Shown one piece after another: positions 1 to 8,564 of a DNA stretch of 57,565 nt; within the stretch, counting starts at the first letter, position 1, and each line of letters opens with the position of its first letter. A model generated the notes under the pieces. The model was not told where the DNA came from. It saw only the letters and a list, made by a program, of their open reading frames with translations, and did not search any database. Source of the DNA: an uncultured Bacilli bacterium (GTDB taxonomy: Bacteria; Bacillota_I; Bacilli_A; RF39; UBA660); NCBI GenBank assembly GCA_947632345.1, contig CANROW010000006.1, forward strand, positions 1 to 57,565, in the 5' to 3' direction. Made by a program: the position numbers and the translations under genes.

Positions 1-1
1 A

Positions 2-389
2 TCTCATACCAAATGGAATTGTATGTATCATATAGTTTTTATACCAAAATATTGAAGAAAAAGTGTATATGGAAAGCTGCGACGAGATATAGGTACATAC
101 TTAAGACGCTTATGTGACTATAAATAGGTGGAAATAATAGAAGCAAATGCATGTATAGATCATATACATATGTTAGTGAAAATTCCACCTACATTGAGTA
201 TATCACAATTTATGGGATTTCTAAAAGGTAAGAGTGCATTGATGATATTTGACAATCATTCAAACTTGAAATATAAGTATGGACAAAGAACATTTTGGGC
301 AAAAGGATACTATGTAAGTACAGTAGGATTATAAAATATCCGATGAAAGGAACATAAAAGAGTATCAAGACCCTTTTAAGGGTGTGTAG
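2..389 (+). pseudogene. tnpA: Decayed IS200/IS605-family TnpA (Y1 transposase) remnant
   Basis: Read in one frame from base 2, this gives the N-terminal part of an IS200-type single-strand transposase, including the HUH-type metal-binding motif IDHIHMLV and the conserved FLKGKSA and FWAKGYYVSTVGL blocks. The frame is broken by TGA at 53-55 and TAG at 125-127. After a stop at 332-334 the family's C-terminal motif (EYQDPFKG) reappears in another frame and ends at 387-389. The segment between, where the family carries its catalytic tyrosine helix, appears largely deleted. The gene is therefore dead. It is also cut by the left window edge, probably by only about ten codons. A GTG at 128 opens a 68-codon fragment, but I see no reason to think it is expressed as a functional protein. 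Confidence 0.88.
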
Positions 390-498
390 GTATAGAAGGC
401 AGTTGGCCGACTAAAAAAGGCTCCATGTGGAGCCGGCCAGTAATATGCCCTTATAGGGCTACATAAAAACCACTAGTTGAACTAGTGGATTTTTATTT
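390..498 (+). mobile_element. Right-end hairpins of the IS200/IS605-type remnant
   Basis: Downstream of the transposase relic are three short inverted repeats: GGCTCC/GGAGCC near 419-434, GCCC/GGGC near 447-458, and CCACTAGTT/AACTAGTGG at 470-488 followed by a T-rich stretch. Subterminal hairpins of this kind mark the ends that IS200/IS605 transposases recognise as single-stranded DNA. The exact right boundary (about 490-500) is inferred. No left end is visible because the window starts inside the element. Confidence 0.6.
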
Positions 499-814
499 AC
501 TGATAGGTTATTACTTATTAAATAGATTTTGTGGTTTTTGTATTTTATGTCCAATATATGAGTTAACTGGATATTTGTGTCCAGGTTGTGGTATTACGAG
601 ATGTCTATTTTCGATATTAGAAAGCAATTATAAACAAGCTTTTTACTATAATCGCTTGGTCTTCATCTTAATACCTTTCGCATTAATGTATTATTTATAC
701 AATATGATTAGCTGTATATTAGAAAAAGAACCATTAAAGTTACATAACTATGTTACTGTACCATTGTTAATAATAACTATTTTATTTTGTATATTGAGAA
801 ACATCATTATTTAG
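485..814 (+). CDS. DUF2752 membrane protein, 5' end probably replaced by IS insertion
   Basis: A small membrane protein of the DUF2752 family, function unknown. The hallmark is visible near residues 22-40: CP, then TG, then the block CPGCGITR. Further hydrophobic segments follow (residues about 55-75 and 88-108). The only upstream in-frame start is GTG at 485, which lies inside the terminal hairpin of the adjacent IS200 remnant and has no Shine-Dalgarno sequence. The insertion therefore probably removed the native start and its first few codons. The conserved core is intact, so the damage looks recent or the gene has adopted the new start. A terminator hairpin follows at 813-837. Confidence 0.7.
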   Translation: MDFYLLIGYYLLNRFCGFCILCPIYELTGYLCPGCGITRCLFSILESNYKQAFYYNRLVFILIPFALMYYLYNMISCILEKEPLKLHNYVTVPLLIITILFCILRNIII

Positions 815-837
815 ATATCATTACGATATCTTTTTTT
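813..837 (+). terminator. Rho-independent terminator after DUF2752 gene
   Basis: Perfect 7-bp stem AGATATC/GATATCT with a 5-nt loop, followed by a run of seven Ts. Confidence 0.8.
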
Positions 838-944
838 GTAAACTTTTTGTCAATATTGTGTTAAAATTAATGTAAACAATTTCATTTTTTCTTAACTTTG
901 TTATAATTACTATGATTTTATCATCAATATGATTGAGGTGTAGT

Positions 945-1328
945 ATGAAAAAGATAAAAGTTGTCGCAGCGCTAATTGAACTGAATGGAAGAGTGTTAAT
1001 TGCTCAAAGATCATATGGTGATTTAAAGGGAAAATGGGAATTCCCTGGGGGAAAAGTAGAAAGAGGAGAAAAAGATGAAAAAGCCATTTATCGTGAAATG
1101 ATGGAAGAATTTAATATTTCGATTAAATGCGATGGTTTTGTTTGTAGCAGTGTTTATGAATATCCCGATAAGAAAGTGGAATTACGATTGTATCACTGTA
1201 CATATTTGAGTGGTGAAGTTGTTCTCCAAGCTCATTCATCTTATGTTTTTGTTGATAGAAAACTCCTTTTGACTTATGATTTAGCTCCAGCTGATATCGA
1301 ACTTGCTCACTATATTGTTAATCATTAA
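945..1328 (+). CDS. mutT: MutT-like Nudix hydrolase (8-oxo-dGTP diphosphatase type)
   Basis: A 127-residue Nudix hydrolase. The Nudix box runs from about residue 35 to 57 and fits G-x5-E-x7-REU-x-EE: it starts GGKVERGE and ends REMMEEF, with all metal-binding glutamates present. Length and the opening VVAALIE..GRVLIAQR match the MutT/8-oxo-dGTPase group, which hydrolyses oxidised dGTP so it is not misincorporated. Exact substrate cannot be told from sequence. ATG at 945 is preferred because GAGGTG at 935-940 sits just upstream; an in-frame TTG at 933 overlaps that site. The gene stands alone and is closed by a terminator at 1339-1361. Confidence 0.85.
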   Translation: MKKIKVVAALIELNGRVLIAQRSYGDLKGKWEFPGGKVERGEKDEKAIYREMMEEFNISIKCDGFVCSSVYEYPDKKVELRLYHCTYLSGEVVLQAHSSYVFVDRKLLLTYDLAPADIELAHYIVNH

Positions 1329-1338
1329 TATAATATAT

Positions 1339-1361
1339 AGAGGATAAAAGCCTCTTTTTTT
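1339..1361 (+). terminator. Terminator after mutT
   Basis: Stem AGAGG/CCTCT with loop ATAAAAG, followed by about seven Ts. Confidence 0.7.
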
Positions 1362-1401
1362 GTGGTTAATTATGTAAATTATTTTTTTGAAGTGGAAACG
1401 G

Positions 1402-1430
1402 TTGACGGCGATATATACTTTTGCTAGAAT
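1402..1430 (+). promoter_or_regulatory. Sigma-A-type promoter of the MarR/ABC operon
   Basis: TTGACG (1402-1407), exactly 17 bp, then TAGAAT (1425-1430). It lies 37 bp upstream of the MarR start and is the only good promoter before that operon. Confidence 0.65.
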
Positions 1431-1466
1431 TACTTTTGTTAGTTACCTTACAAAGGAGAAGTCTAA

Positions 1467-1901
1467 ATGCAAAAAAATGTTTGTTTTGAAATAAAAAGTC
1501 TAGATAATATGATAATGCGAAGAGTATTGATGAATGTAAAAGAAAATAGAGAAGAGATGATTTCGCCAGTTCAATTGCGCATAATGGAATACCTTTTTCA
1601 AAATCGTGATAGCGAAATATATCAAAGAGATATTGAAAAAAATTTTCTTGTCAGAAGAAGTACAGCTTCGGGAATATTGAAGACGATGGAAAAAAAGGGA
1701 ATGATTTTACGATGTAACTCTTCAGTGGATAAGCGTGCCAATAAGCTAATTATCACTAATAAATATCTCAATTGTATTGAAAAGATTGAGAAGAATATTG
1801 GACTATTTCAAAATAATTTATGTAAGGGCATTACTGATGAAGAATTGAATACATTCTTTAAAATTATTGATGTCATGAAAAAAAATCTAAGTGAAAAATA
1901 A
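1467..1901 (+). CDS. MarR-family transcriptional regulator
   Basis: A 144-residue winged-helix regulator of the MarR type. The helix-turn-helix (about residues 48-75: QRDIEKNFLVRRSTASGILKTM) is followed by a wing containing RCNSSVDKRANKLIIT, the conserved MarR D-x-R-x3 signature. Such proteins usually bind as dimers near their own promoter and are released by small ligands. Here it is the first gene of an operon with two ABC-exporter subunits (20-bp gap), so it probably controls the exporter. The SD AAAGGAG at 1451-1457 fixes the ATG. The effector is unknown. Confidence 0.85.
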   Translation: MQKNVCFEIKSLDNMIMRRVLMNVKENREEMISPVQLRIMEYLFQNRDSEIYQRDIEKNFLVRRSTASGILKTMEKKGMILRCNSSVDKRANKLIITNKYLNCIEKIEKNIGLFQNNLCKGITDEELNTFFKIIDVMKKNLSEK

Positions 1902-1921
1902 AATGTATAGGAGGAAATAGT

Positions 1922-3682
1922 ATGTTTAAATTGTTAAAAAGATTGAGTAAAAAAGATTTAATTTTAATTTTTATTAGCTTTTTGTTTATATTTTTTCAAG
2001 TTTGGGTTGATTTAAAATTACCTGATTACATGTCAGAAATTACTATTTTAATTCAAACTGAAGGAAGCTCAATGACGGATATTTTAGTTCAAGGTGGATA
2101 TATGTTATTGTGTGCTTTAGGAAGTTTAGTATCAGCTTTCATCGTTGGTTACTTTGCTTCCTTTGTTGCCGCTAATTTCTCGAGAAATATAAGAAAAAAT
2201 ATTTTTAAAAAAGTTGAGGATTTCAGTACCAGTGAGATAAAGAAGTTTTCAACGAGTAGTTTAATAACAAGGACAACTAATGATGTTACGCAAGTTGAGA
2301 TGCTCATTTCGATGGGAATGCAGTTAATTATGCGCGCCCCAATTATGGCGATTTGGGCGGTATCTAAAATTTTGAATAAGAGTTTTGAATGGAGTTTGTT
2401 GACGGGTAGTTGCGTGGTCATTTTATTGCTAACAATCATAACTTTGATGATCATTGTGTTGCCACGCTTTGAGAAAGTTCAAAAATTGATTGATAATGTC
2501 AATGGTGTAACAAGAGAGAATTTGACAGGTATTAGAGTAATTAGGGCATTTAATGCCGAGAATTATCAGAGTGGTAGATTTGAGAACGTCAATAGAGAAC
2601 TAACTAAAATGCAATTGTTTAACCAAAGATGTTTTGCCATTCTCAATCCCATTATGAATATGGTCATGCACGGATTGACTCTTGGCATTTACTTCATTGG
2701 GGCTTTCTTGATAAATGGGGCTGGAATGGTTGGAAAGATGACTCTTTTCAGCAATATGGTCGTTTTTACAAGCTATGGAATGCAGGTAATTATGTCATTT
2801 TTGATGTTAGCTATGATCTTTATGATTATTCCCCGAGTACAAGTATCAGCCAAACGAATCAACGCTGTTCTTGATGAAGAATTGACAATTAAAGATGGAA
2901 AGTTCAATGGAAAGACGAAAGAAGTAGGAACAGTTGAATTTAAAAATGTATCATTTAAATATCCTGACGCTGATGAATATTTGTTAAAAAATATATCTTT
3001 TAAAGTAAAAAGAGGAGAAACGATTGCCTTTATAGGCTCAACTGGTTCTGGTAAGAGCACTTTGATCAATTTAGTTCCTAGATTTTATGATGTTACGGAG
3101 GGACAAATACTAATTGATGGTGTTAATGTCAAGGATTATACGTTAGAATCTTTGCATAATAAGATAGGATATGTTCCGCAAAGGGCAGTTATGTTTACTG
3201 GAAGTGTTTCATCGAATGTAAGTTATGGTGATAATGGCAAAGAGCCAATAACTTACGAAAAAATAAAAGAAGCCATTAAAGTAGCGCAAGGTACTGAATT
3301 TGTAGAAAAAATGGATAAGAAGTATGAAAGTCACATTGCTAGAGGTGGAACGAATATCAGTGGTGGACAAAAACAGCGACTTGCCATTGCGCGTGCTATT
3401 GCCCGTGATCCAGAAATATATATATTTGATGATTCATTTTCAGCTCTTGATTACAAGACCGATTCTGTCTTACGGCAAGAATTGAAGAAATATACCAAAG
3501 ATGCGACGAGTATGATTGTTGCTCAAAGAATTGGAACAGTCTTGAATGCTGATAAAATTGTCGTTTTGGATAAAGGAAAATGTGTTGGCATTGGAACCCA
3601 TAAAGAATTATTAAAGAAGTGTGAAGTGTATCGCGAAATAGCTTTATCACAATTGTCAAAGGAGGAATTAGAAAATGCCTAG
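1922..3682 (+). CDS. ABC exporter subunit with degenerate ATP site (heterodimer, first half)
   Basis: A 586-residue fused ABC exporter: six membrane helices (about residues 1-310), then a nucleotide-binding domain. Walker A GSTGSGKST lies near residue 371 and signature ISGGQKQR near 479. Walker B ends IYIFDDS, with Asp where the catalytic Glu normally is, and the H-loop His is Gln (VAQRIGTV). These are the usual marks of the non-catalytic half of heterodimeric multidrug exporters (BmrC/LmrC/TM287 type). The next gene, overlapping by 8 bp, supplies the intact Walker B and H-loop. It probably exports drugs or peptides; the MarR gene upstream suggests inducible resistance. Substrate not predictable. 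Confidence 0.88.
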   Translation: MFKLLKRLSKKDLILIFISFLFIFFQVWVDLKLPDYMSEITILIQTEGSSMTDILVQGGYMLLCALGSLVSAFIVGYFASFVAANFSRNIRKNIFKKVEDFSTSEIKKFSTSSLITRTTNDVTQVEMLISMGMQLIMRAPIMAIWAVSKILNKSFEWSLLTGSCVVILLLTIITLMIIVLPRFEKVQKLIDNVNGVTRENLTGIRVIRAFNAENYQSGRFENVNRELTKMQLFNQRCFAILNPIMNMVMHGLTLGIYFIGAFLINGAGMVGKMTLFSNMVVFTSYGMQVIMSFLMLAMIFMIIPRVQVSAKRINAVLDEELTIKDGKFNGKTKEVGTVEFKNVSFKYPDADEYLLKNISFKVKRGETIAFIGSTGSGKSTLINLVPRFYDVTEGQILIDGVNVKDYTLESLHNKIGYVPQRAVMFTGSVSSNVSYGDNGKEPITYEKIKEAIKVAQGTEFVEKMDKKYESHIARGGTNISGGQKQRLAIARAIARDPEIYIFDDSFSALDYKTDSVLRQELKKYTKDATSMIVAQRIGTVLNADKIVVLDKGKCVGIGTHKELLKKCEVYREIALSQLSKEELENA

Positions 3683-5627
3683 ACGTGGACCGAGAATACC
3701 TGAAAAATCTAAAGATTTTAAAGGTTCAATGAAAAGATTATTTTCAAGTTTAGAAAAATGGCGTTATTTACTTATTTTCTCTTTAATTTTAGCAATGGTC
3801 AGTGCGATTTTAGCTCTCATTGCGCCTAATCGTCTATCTGATTTAACGGATACGATAACCAGTGGCTTGATGCCTAATATTAATGAAGAAAAGATCAAGG
3901 AAATAATGGCCGATTCGGAAATACCAATTGAGGATAAAATGAAAGCTAGTGAAATTTTATCAGGAATTACTAATGAGGCAACTAATGAAGAAATTCTTGA
4001 AAAGATTGATTCTTTACCAGAATCGATCTATGAGAAAATTAAACCAGAAATTGATATGGATGAAGTAAAGAGCATTGCCTTACTTTTATTGATTCTCTAT
4101 TTGACAAGTGCTATATTTAGCTATGTTCAATCTTTTTCGATGGCGACTATTTCTAATAATTTTGCTAAGGGATTGCGAAGTAAAATCAGTACCAAGATAA
4201 ATAAATTACCCCTTAAATATTTTGATAATCACGAAACGGGTAACGTTCTATCAATTGTAACCAATGATGTTGATACCATTGCTATGAATATGAATAATAG
4301 TTTAGCTTCTTTGGTAACCGCCATAACCTTATTTTTAGGTTCAATCATTATGATGTTTTATACAAACTGGATAATGGCCATTACTGCTATTATATCAAGC
4401 TTAATTGGATTTGGTTTTATGGGATTAATTTTAGGAAAATCGCAAAAATATTTTATTCAAAGACAAGTAGAACTTGGCAATTTGAATGGTTATATCGAAG
4501 AGATATATTCAGGACATAATGTTGTCAAAGCTTATAACGGCGACAAGAAAGCCATTGAGGAGTTTAATGCCCTCAATGATAAATTATATAATTGTAATCG
4601 TAAGAGCCAATTTTTATCAGGTTTAATGCAACCAATAATGATGTTTGTTGGTAATTTTGGTTATGTTGCTGTCTGTGTCGTAGGAGCTCTTTTGACAATG
4701 AATGATGTCATATCTTTTGGAGTCATAGTCGCTTTTATGATCTATGTGCGATTATTTACTAATCCTCTATCGCAGATTGCACAAGCTATGACTTCGCTCC
4801 AATCAACAGCCGCTGCTAGCGAAAGAGTATTTGAATTCTTAGATGAAAAGGAAATGGCTGGTGAAGAGGATATATTACATCATTTAGATAAGTCAAAAGT
4901 AAAGGGGAAAATAGAGTTTAAAGATGTCAGATTTGGTTATGACCAAGATAAAACAATTATCAAGAATTTCAGTGCTCTAGCAAATCCTGGTGAAAAGATC
5001 GCTATCGTAGGGCCAACGGGAGCTGGTAAGACGACAATGGTCAACCTATTGATGAAATTTTATGAGCTAAATAAGGGAGATATTTTTATTGATGGCGTAT
5101 CAACTAGAGATTTAACGCGTGAAAATGTTCACGATTTGTTCGTAATGGTTTTACAAGATACTTGGTTATTTGAAGGTACAGTTCGTGATAATATCAAATT
5201 CAATAAAGAAAATGTTTCTGATGAAGAGATATGGGAAGCTTTGAAGGTTGTTGGAGTAGACCATTTTGTAAGAACTTTACCGAATGGCATTGATACCATT
5301 CTAAAAGATGACGAGGGTATTTCGGCTGGACAGAAGCAGTTGTTGACGATTGCACGTGGTATGATAGCTGATGCTCCATTCCTAATTCTTGATGAAGCCA
5401 CGAGTAATGTCGATACTAGAACGGAAGAATTGGTTCAAAAGGCCATGGATAAATTGACAGAAGGTAGAACCAGTTTCATCATTGCCCATCGTTTATCGAC
5501 TATTAAAAATGCTGATTTAATTCTTGTCATGAAAGATGGTAACATAATTGAACAAGGTAATCATGAACAATTACTAAAGGAAAAAGGTTTCTATGCAGAA
5601 CTCTATAATTCGCAATTTCAAAGTTAG
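3675..5627 (+). CDS. ABC exporter subunit with catalytic ATP site (heterodimer, second half)
   Basis: A 650-residue partner of the preceding exporter subunit. After TM1 there is an extended acidic extracellular segment of about 75 residues (residues about 60-135), then the remaining helices and an NBD. Walker A is GPTGAGKTT (near 446), Walker B ends FLILDEATS with the catalytic Glu, and the H-loop is IIAHRLST. Its own signature is degenerate (ISAGQKQ). The pairing therefore gives one consensus and one degenerate ATP site, as in BmrCD and TM287/288. ATG at 3675 lies inside the end of the upstream gene, with AGGAGG at 3660-3665, indicating translational coupling. Confidence 0.88.
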   Translation: MPRRGPRIPEKSKDFKGSMKRLFSSLEKWRYLLIFSLILAMVSAILALIAPNRLSDLTDTITSGLMPNINEEKIKEIMADSEIPIEDKMKASEILSGITNEATNEEILEKIDSLPESIYEKIKPEIDMDEVKSIALLLLILYLTSAIFSYVQSFSMATISNNFAKGLRSKISTKINKLPLKYFDNHETGNVLSIVTNDVDTIAMNMNNSLASLVTAITLFLGSIIMMFYTNWIMAITAIISSLIGFGFMGLILGKSQKYFIQRQVELGNLNGYIEEIYSGHNVVKAYNGDKKAIEEFNALNDKLYNCNRKSQFLSGLMQPIMMFVGNFGYVAVCVVGALLTMNDVISFGVIVAFMIYVRLFTNPLSQIAQAMTSLQSTAAASERVFEFLDEKEMAGEEDILHHLDKSKVKGKIEFKDVRFGYDQDKTIIKNFSALANPGEKIAIVGPTGAGKTTMVNLLMKFYELNKGDIFIDGVSTRDLTRENVHDLFVMVLQDTWLFEGTVRDNIKFNKENVSDEEIWEALKVVGVDHFVRTLPNGIDTILKDDEGISAGQKQLLTIARGMIADAPFLILDEATSNVDTRTEELVQKAMDKLTEGRTSFIIAHRLSTIKNADLILVMKDGNIIEQGNHEQLLKEKGFYAELYNSQFQS

Positions 5628-5636
5628 GTGATTTTT

Positions 5637-6422
5637 ATGAATAAAACATTTCGTAGGGTACTCGCTTATGCAATCGATATGTTATTGGTATTTTTTGTCT
5701 TTACTACTTTAGGTAATTCATCAATAATTAATTTTCAACTCAATTCTTATACAAAGTATTATGATGAATATGAAAAGATATTTAACTCCTATGTTGAACA
5801 TCAAAACAACGACCTAAAAGATTGTCAAGATTTAGAAAAGGCCATAACAGATGAAAAGATAACGGAAGAAGAGTACATTTCTAAATATGATGCATTAGTG
5901 AGGGAAAAGGAAAATATATCTGAAGAAGAATATAATGACAAATGTTCAAATATAATTATTGAATATAAAGATAAATCTTTAACTGAAGAAGAATTATCTC
6001 AAGAAGTGGATTATTATTTTCCTAAAATTAAGTTTAATTCAATAATGACTAATGTCATATATATTGTCATCTGTCTTTTGTACTTTGTTTTATTTCAAGG
6101 TTTTACAGGAGGCCAGACACTAGGGAAAAAGATTACCCATCTTAGAGTTGTTTCAACAAATGGTCAAGACTTATCTTATCAGCAATTATTTATTAGAACA
6201 CTTTTTCTATACGATATTGTCTTTCTATTAACGATGACGTTTACTTGGGTAATCATTCCAGTTAAGTATTATTCTATTGTAATTCAACTCCTATCAATTG
6301 GTAGTACTGCTCTAATGTTTATTATTTACTGTATGATATGTCTTCGTAAGGATAAAAAAGGTCTTCACGATTTAGTTTCTCATACCCAAGTCATAGAGGT
6401 AAAAAAAATAAATAAGGCATAA
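5637..6422 (+). CDS. RDD-family membrane protein
   Basis: A 261-residue membrane protein of the RDD family. The N-terminal helix carries the family Arg and Asp (FRRVLAYAIDMLL). A roughly 100-residue, Lys/Glu-rich soluble loop follows. The C-terminal half has the GGQTLGKKITHLRVV block typical of RDD proteins plus two more helices. Function in the family is poorly defined; some members are transporters or Na+/H+ antiporters. It starts nine bases after the exporter stop, with AGGTG before ATG 5637, so it is probably the last gene of the MarR-ABC operon. The long charged loop insertion is larger than usual for RDD proteins. Confidence 0.75.
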   Translation: MNKTFRRVLAYAIDMLLVFFVFTTLGNSSIINFQLNSYTKYYDEYEKIFNSYVEHQNNDLKDCQDLEKAITDEKITEEEYISKYDALVREKENISEEEYNDKCSNIIIEYKDKSLTEEELSQEVDYYFPKIKFNSIMTNVIYIVICLLYFVLFQGFTGGQTLGKKITHLRVVSTNGQDLSYQQLFIRTLFLYDIVFLLTMTFTWVIIPVKYYSIVIQLLSIGSTALMFIIYCMICLRKDKKGLHDLVSHTQVIEVKKINKA

Positions 6423-6584
6423 AAAAGTATTTAATTATTAAACATATGATATAATGGATATAAGTATAGTAGGATGTCTGCTATATAGTTATCATTATTT
6501 ATAAATTGCGTTCTTTCTAGAATTTAAATCTTTATTAATACTGGATTAAATTCATTATCTTTGCTACTTATAAATAATTAAAAA

Positions 6585-7553
6585 ATGCTTGATAAAAGAA
6601 AGAAGATTGATAAAATGGATGTAATTAAATATTATGAATCTTTAAAATTTGACCGTCAACGCATCATTAAAAAAAACAATAGTAGAGTAACTAATTTAAA
6701 GAATGTAAAAGTTGTTGGTAAATATAAAGAAAAGAAAAAATATAAATATATAACTCTAAATGAAAGAGTTAAGTCCGAAAGAGATATTATTATAGTTATC
6801 GATAACAATATTTTGAGAATTGATACTAAAATTTCCCACTTAGATGAAAGATTAAATAATTATCAAGATAATATTGCCTTTTTTAAAAGGAATAGATTCA
6901 AAAAGAATTATTCAAAAATTAAAAATCAAATATTGTTTAATGTGTATACAAAAATTATGAAAATATATAAATATGTCGATGACCATAATATATTAGTAAA
7001 AGATATATATTTAATTAATTATGATAAAAATATTGATAATAACTATATGATTTATGAACTTGATAATCTATTGACTGCTGCTTTTCTTCCATATGAAAAA
7101 AGAATTAATTATATATATGATTATATGTGTGATTATTTAGATTCTGAATTTATGGAGTTCAATTTATGTGATTTTAAGGATGAGAAATGTGTCTCTAGAA
7201 GAGAATTGGAATGTAGTGGTTGTAAGAATCCTGTGACATACGGATGTTGTTATACCAAAGGAAGAGTTTGTCCTAATTTAATCAATAGTAGATGTACGAT
7301 AAAGAGTCTCCCCTGTAAGTTTTTTACTTGTCGTTATTTAGAAAGAAGAGGAATTAAATATCGTCCTTGGGATTACTTGTTGATAAGATTGTTTTTGAGC
7401 TATCGTCAAATGGATATATTAGATATGTCTCTATATACACCTAAAGATGAGATTATGAAAAAATTACTTAAGAAAAATATCTTTGATGGTCTAAAGAAAA
7501 ATTTCTATAACTTGAGCTTAATTTTGGAGTTTAGGGGAGATAAAAGAATTTAA
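6585..7553 (+). CDS. Unknown protein with a cysteine-rich cluster
   Basis: A 322-residue protein I do not recognise. The first ~110 residues are basic and Lys/Asn-rich, probably helical or coiled. The middle (about residues 192-247) holds around ten cysteines, with C-x2-C, GCC, and then C-x5 to 8-C spacings ending PCKFFTCRYL. This resembles a metal (Zn or Fe-S) cluster site. No signal peptide or membrane helix is visible. ATG 6585 has no good Shine-Dalgarno sequence and ATG 6615 is an alternative start. It stands alone between the RDD gene and the sigma factor and has its own terminator at 7583-7605. The YkgJ-type cysteine-cluster family is a loose comparison only. Confidence 0.6.
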   Translation: MLDKRKKIDKMDVIKYYESLKFDRQRIIKKNNSRVTNLKNVKVVGKYKEKKKYKYITLNERVKSERDIIIVIDNNILRIDTKISHLDERLNNYQDNIAFFKRNRFKKNYSKIKNQILFNVYTKIMKIYKYVDDHNILVKDIYLINYDKNIDNNYMIYELDNLLTAAFLPYEKRINYIYDYMCDYLDSEFMEFNLCDFKDEKCVSRRELECSGCKNPVTYGCCYTKGRVCPNLINSRCTIKSLPCKFFTCRYLERRGIKYRPWDYLLIRLFLSYRQMDILDMSLYTPKDEIMKKLLKKNIFDGLKKNFYNLSLILEFRGDKRI

Positions 7554-7582
7554 AAATAAAACTAACATTTATAAAAACTATT

Positions 7583-7605
7583 AAGAATCATTGGATTCTT
7601 TTTTA
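7583..7605 (+). terminator. Terminator after the cysteine-cluster gene
   Basis: Stem AAGAATC/GATTCTT with a short loop, followed by six Ts. Confidence 0.65.
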
Positions 7606-7851
7606 TTTGATGTAAAGATAATAGTAAAGATTGCTTAGAAAAAGATAAGACTTTGTCGAATTGCTATAATTGTTCTTTTATTTATTTTATATTCTAGGAG
7701 GTGGATATGTGTTGAGAATTTGAGAAAGGAGAGTTATTTGTTAGAAAAATGTATATAAAACATATATTTACTTGGAATTTAAAAATAATATAGTTAGGAG
7801 GAATATTAAATTTAAATAAAGTTAATTAGAAATAGTACTTATAGGAGGAAT
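7606..7851 (+). other. Leader region of the sigma-factor gene with three orphan ribosome-binding sites
   Basis: This ~245-bp stretch before the sigma gene encodes no protein of meaningful length. It does contain three strong Shine-Dalgarno-like sequences besides that of the sigma gene: AGGAGGTGG near 7697 (then ATG-TGT-TGA), AAAGGAGAG near 7723 (then a TTG start and six codons), and TTAGGAGGAA near 7795. In Bacillus the sigF gene is preceded by spoIIAA and spoIIAB. These may be relics of lost genes, or a translated leader. Confidence 0.5.
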
Positions 7852-8508
7852 ATGATTACTGAAAAGGATATAGGAGAATATGATAAATTAATTTATAGTA
7901 TTATTAATAAATATCGATTTTTAGGGGAAATAGATGATTTATATCAAGTAGGAATGATGGGACTATTAAAGGCCTATGAAAATTATAATAGTAACTTTGA
8001 TACTAAATTTTCTACTTATGCCCATACTTACATAATGGGAGAAGTTTTAAAATATATACGTGATAATAAAGCGATTCGTATTAATCGCGATATGGTTCGC
8101 TTAAATTCTAAAATTGAAAAAGCTAAAGAGATTCTAAATCAAAAGCTCATGCGCGAAGTCACTATCAGTGAAGTTGCCTCTTTTTTAGATGTTGATGAGA
8201 GTTTAATTGGCGAAGCTATTAACTCAGCTAACTTTGTCAAGAGTCTTGATTATGAGTTAAATGAAGAGGGAAAAGAACTAAATTTATATGATAGTGTCAA
8301 ATATGAAGAAAAGGGATATGATAGTGATATTATGGATTTAAGAGATAGCCTCGATAGTTTAACCGATGACGAACGACGTTTAATTGAATATCGCTATTTT
8401 GATGATCGAACTCAAAGTGATGTATCAGAAGAATTAGGAATGAGTCAAGTTCAAGTATCGCGAAGCGAAGCTAAGATTTTACAAAAGTTAAAGAATAAAC
8501 TCAGTTAA
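7852..8508 (+). CDS. sigF: Sporulation RNA polymerase sigma factor, SigF/SigG type
   Basis: A 218-residue sigma-70 factor with regions 2, 3 and 4. Region 2 has DLYQVGMMGLLKA and STYAHTYIMGEVLKYIRD, the pattern of SigF/SigG/SigB. Region 4 contains YFDDRTQSDVSEELGMSQ followed by VQVSR, the signature of forespore sigma factors. It lies directly upstream of spoVAC-spoVAD-spoVAE, as sigF lies upstream of the spoVA operon in Bacillus, which favours SigF over SigG. No spoIIAA or spoIIAB (anti-anti-sigma and anti-sigma) is found beside it. The SD TAGGAGGAAT immediately precedes the ATG. Confidence 0.82.
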   Translation: MITEKDIGEYDKLIYSIINKYRFLGEIDDLYQVGMMGLLKAYENYNSNFDTKFSTYAHTYIMGEVLKYIRDNKAIRINRDMVRLNSKIEKAKEILNQKLMREVTISEVASFLDVDESLIGEAINSANFVKSLDYELNEEGKELNLYDSVKYEEKGYDSDIMDLRDSLDSLTDDERRLIEYRYFDDRTQSDVSEELGMSQVQVSRSEAKILQKLKNKLS

Positions 8509-8531
8509 AAAATTTGTGTATGAAAACAAGA

Positions 8532-8563
8532 AAATCATCCATTATATTAGTGGGTGATTTTTT
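8532..8563 (+). promoter_or_regulatory. Terminator-like hairpin overlapping the spoVAC ribosome-binding site
   Basis: A 10-bp stem (8532-8541 with 8551-8560, one T-G wobble), 9-nt loop and a six-T run ending two bases before the spoVAC ATG. The 3' arm contains the spoVAC Shine-Dalgarno GGGTG. It could end transcription after the sigma gene or mask the SD. Confidence 0.6.
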
Positions 8564-8564
8564 A

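Noticed and set aside
128-334. Functional small transposase ORF
   Set aside because: It is the central fragment of a TnpA with two upstream in-frame stops and a missing catalytic-helix segment.
1922-3682. Damaged ABC exporter gene (Asp for Glu, Gln for His)
   Set aside because: These replacements are the normal degenerate site of heterodimeric exporters, and the partner gene holds the consensus residues.
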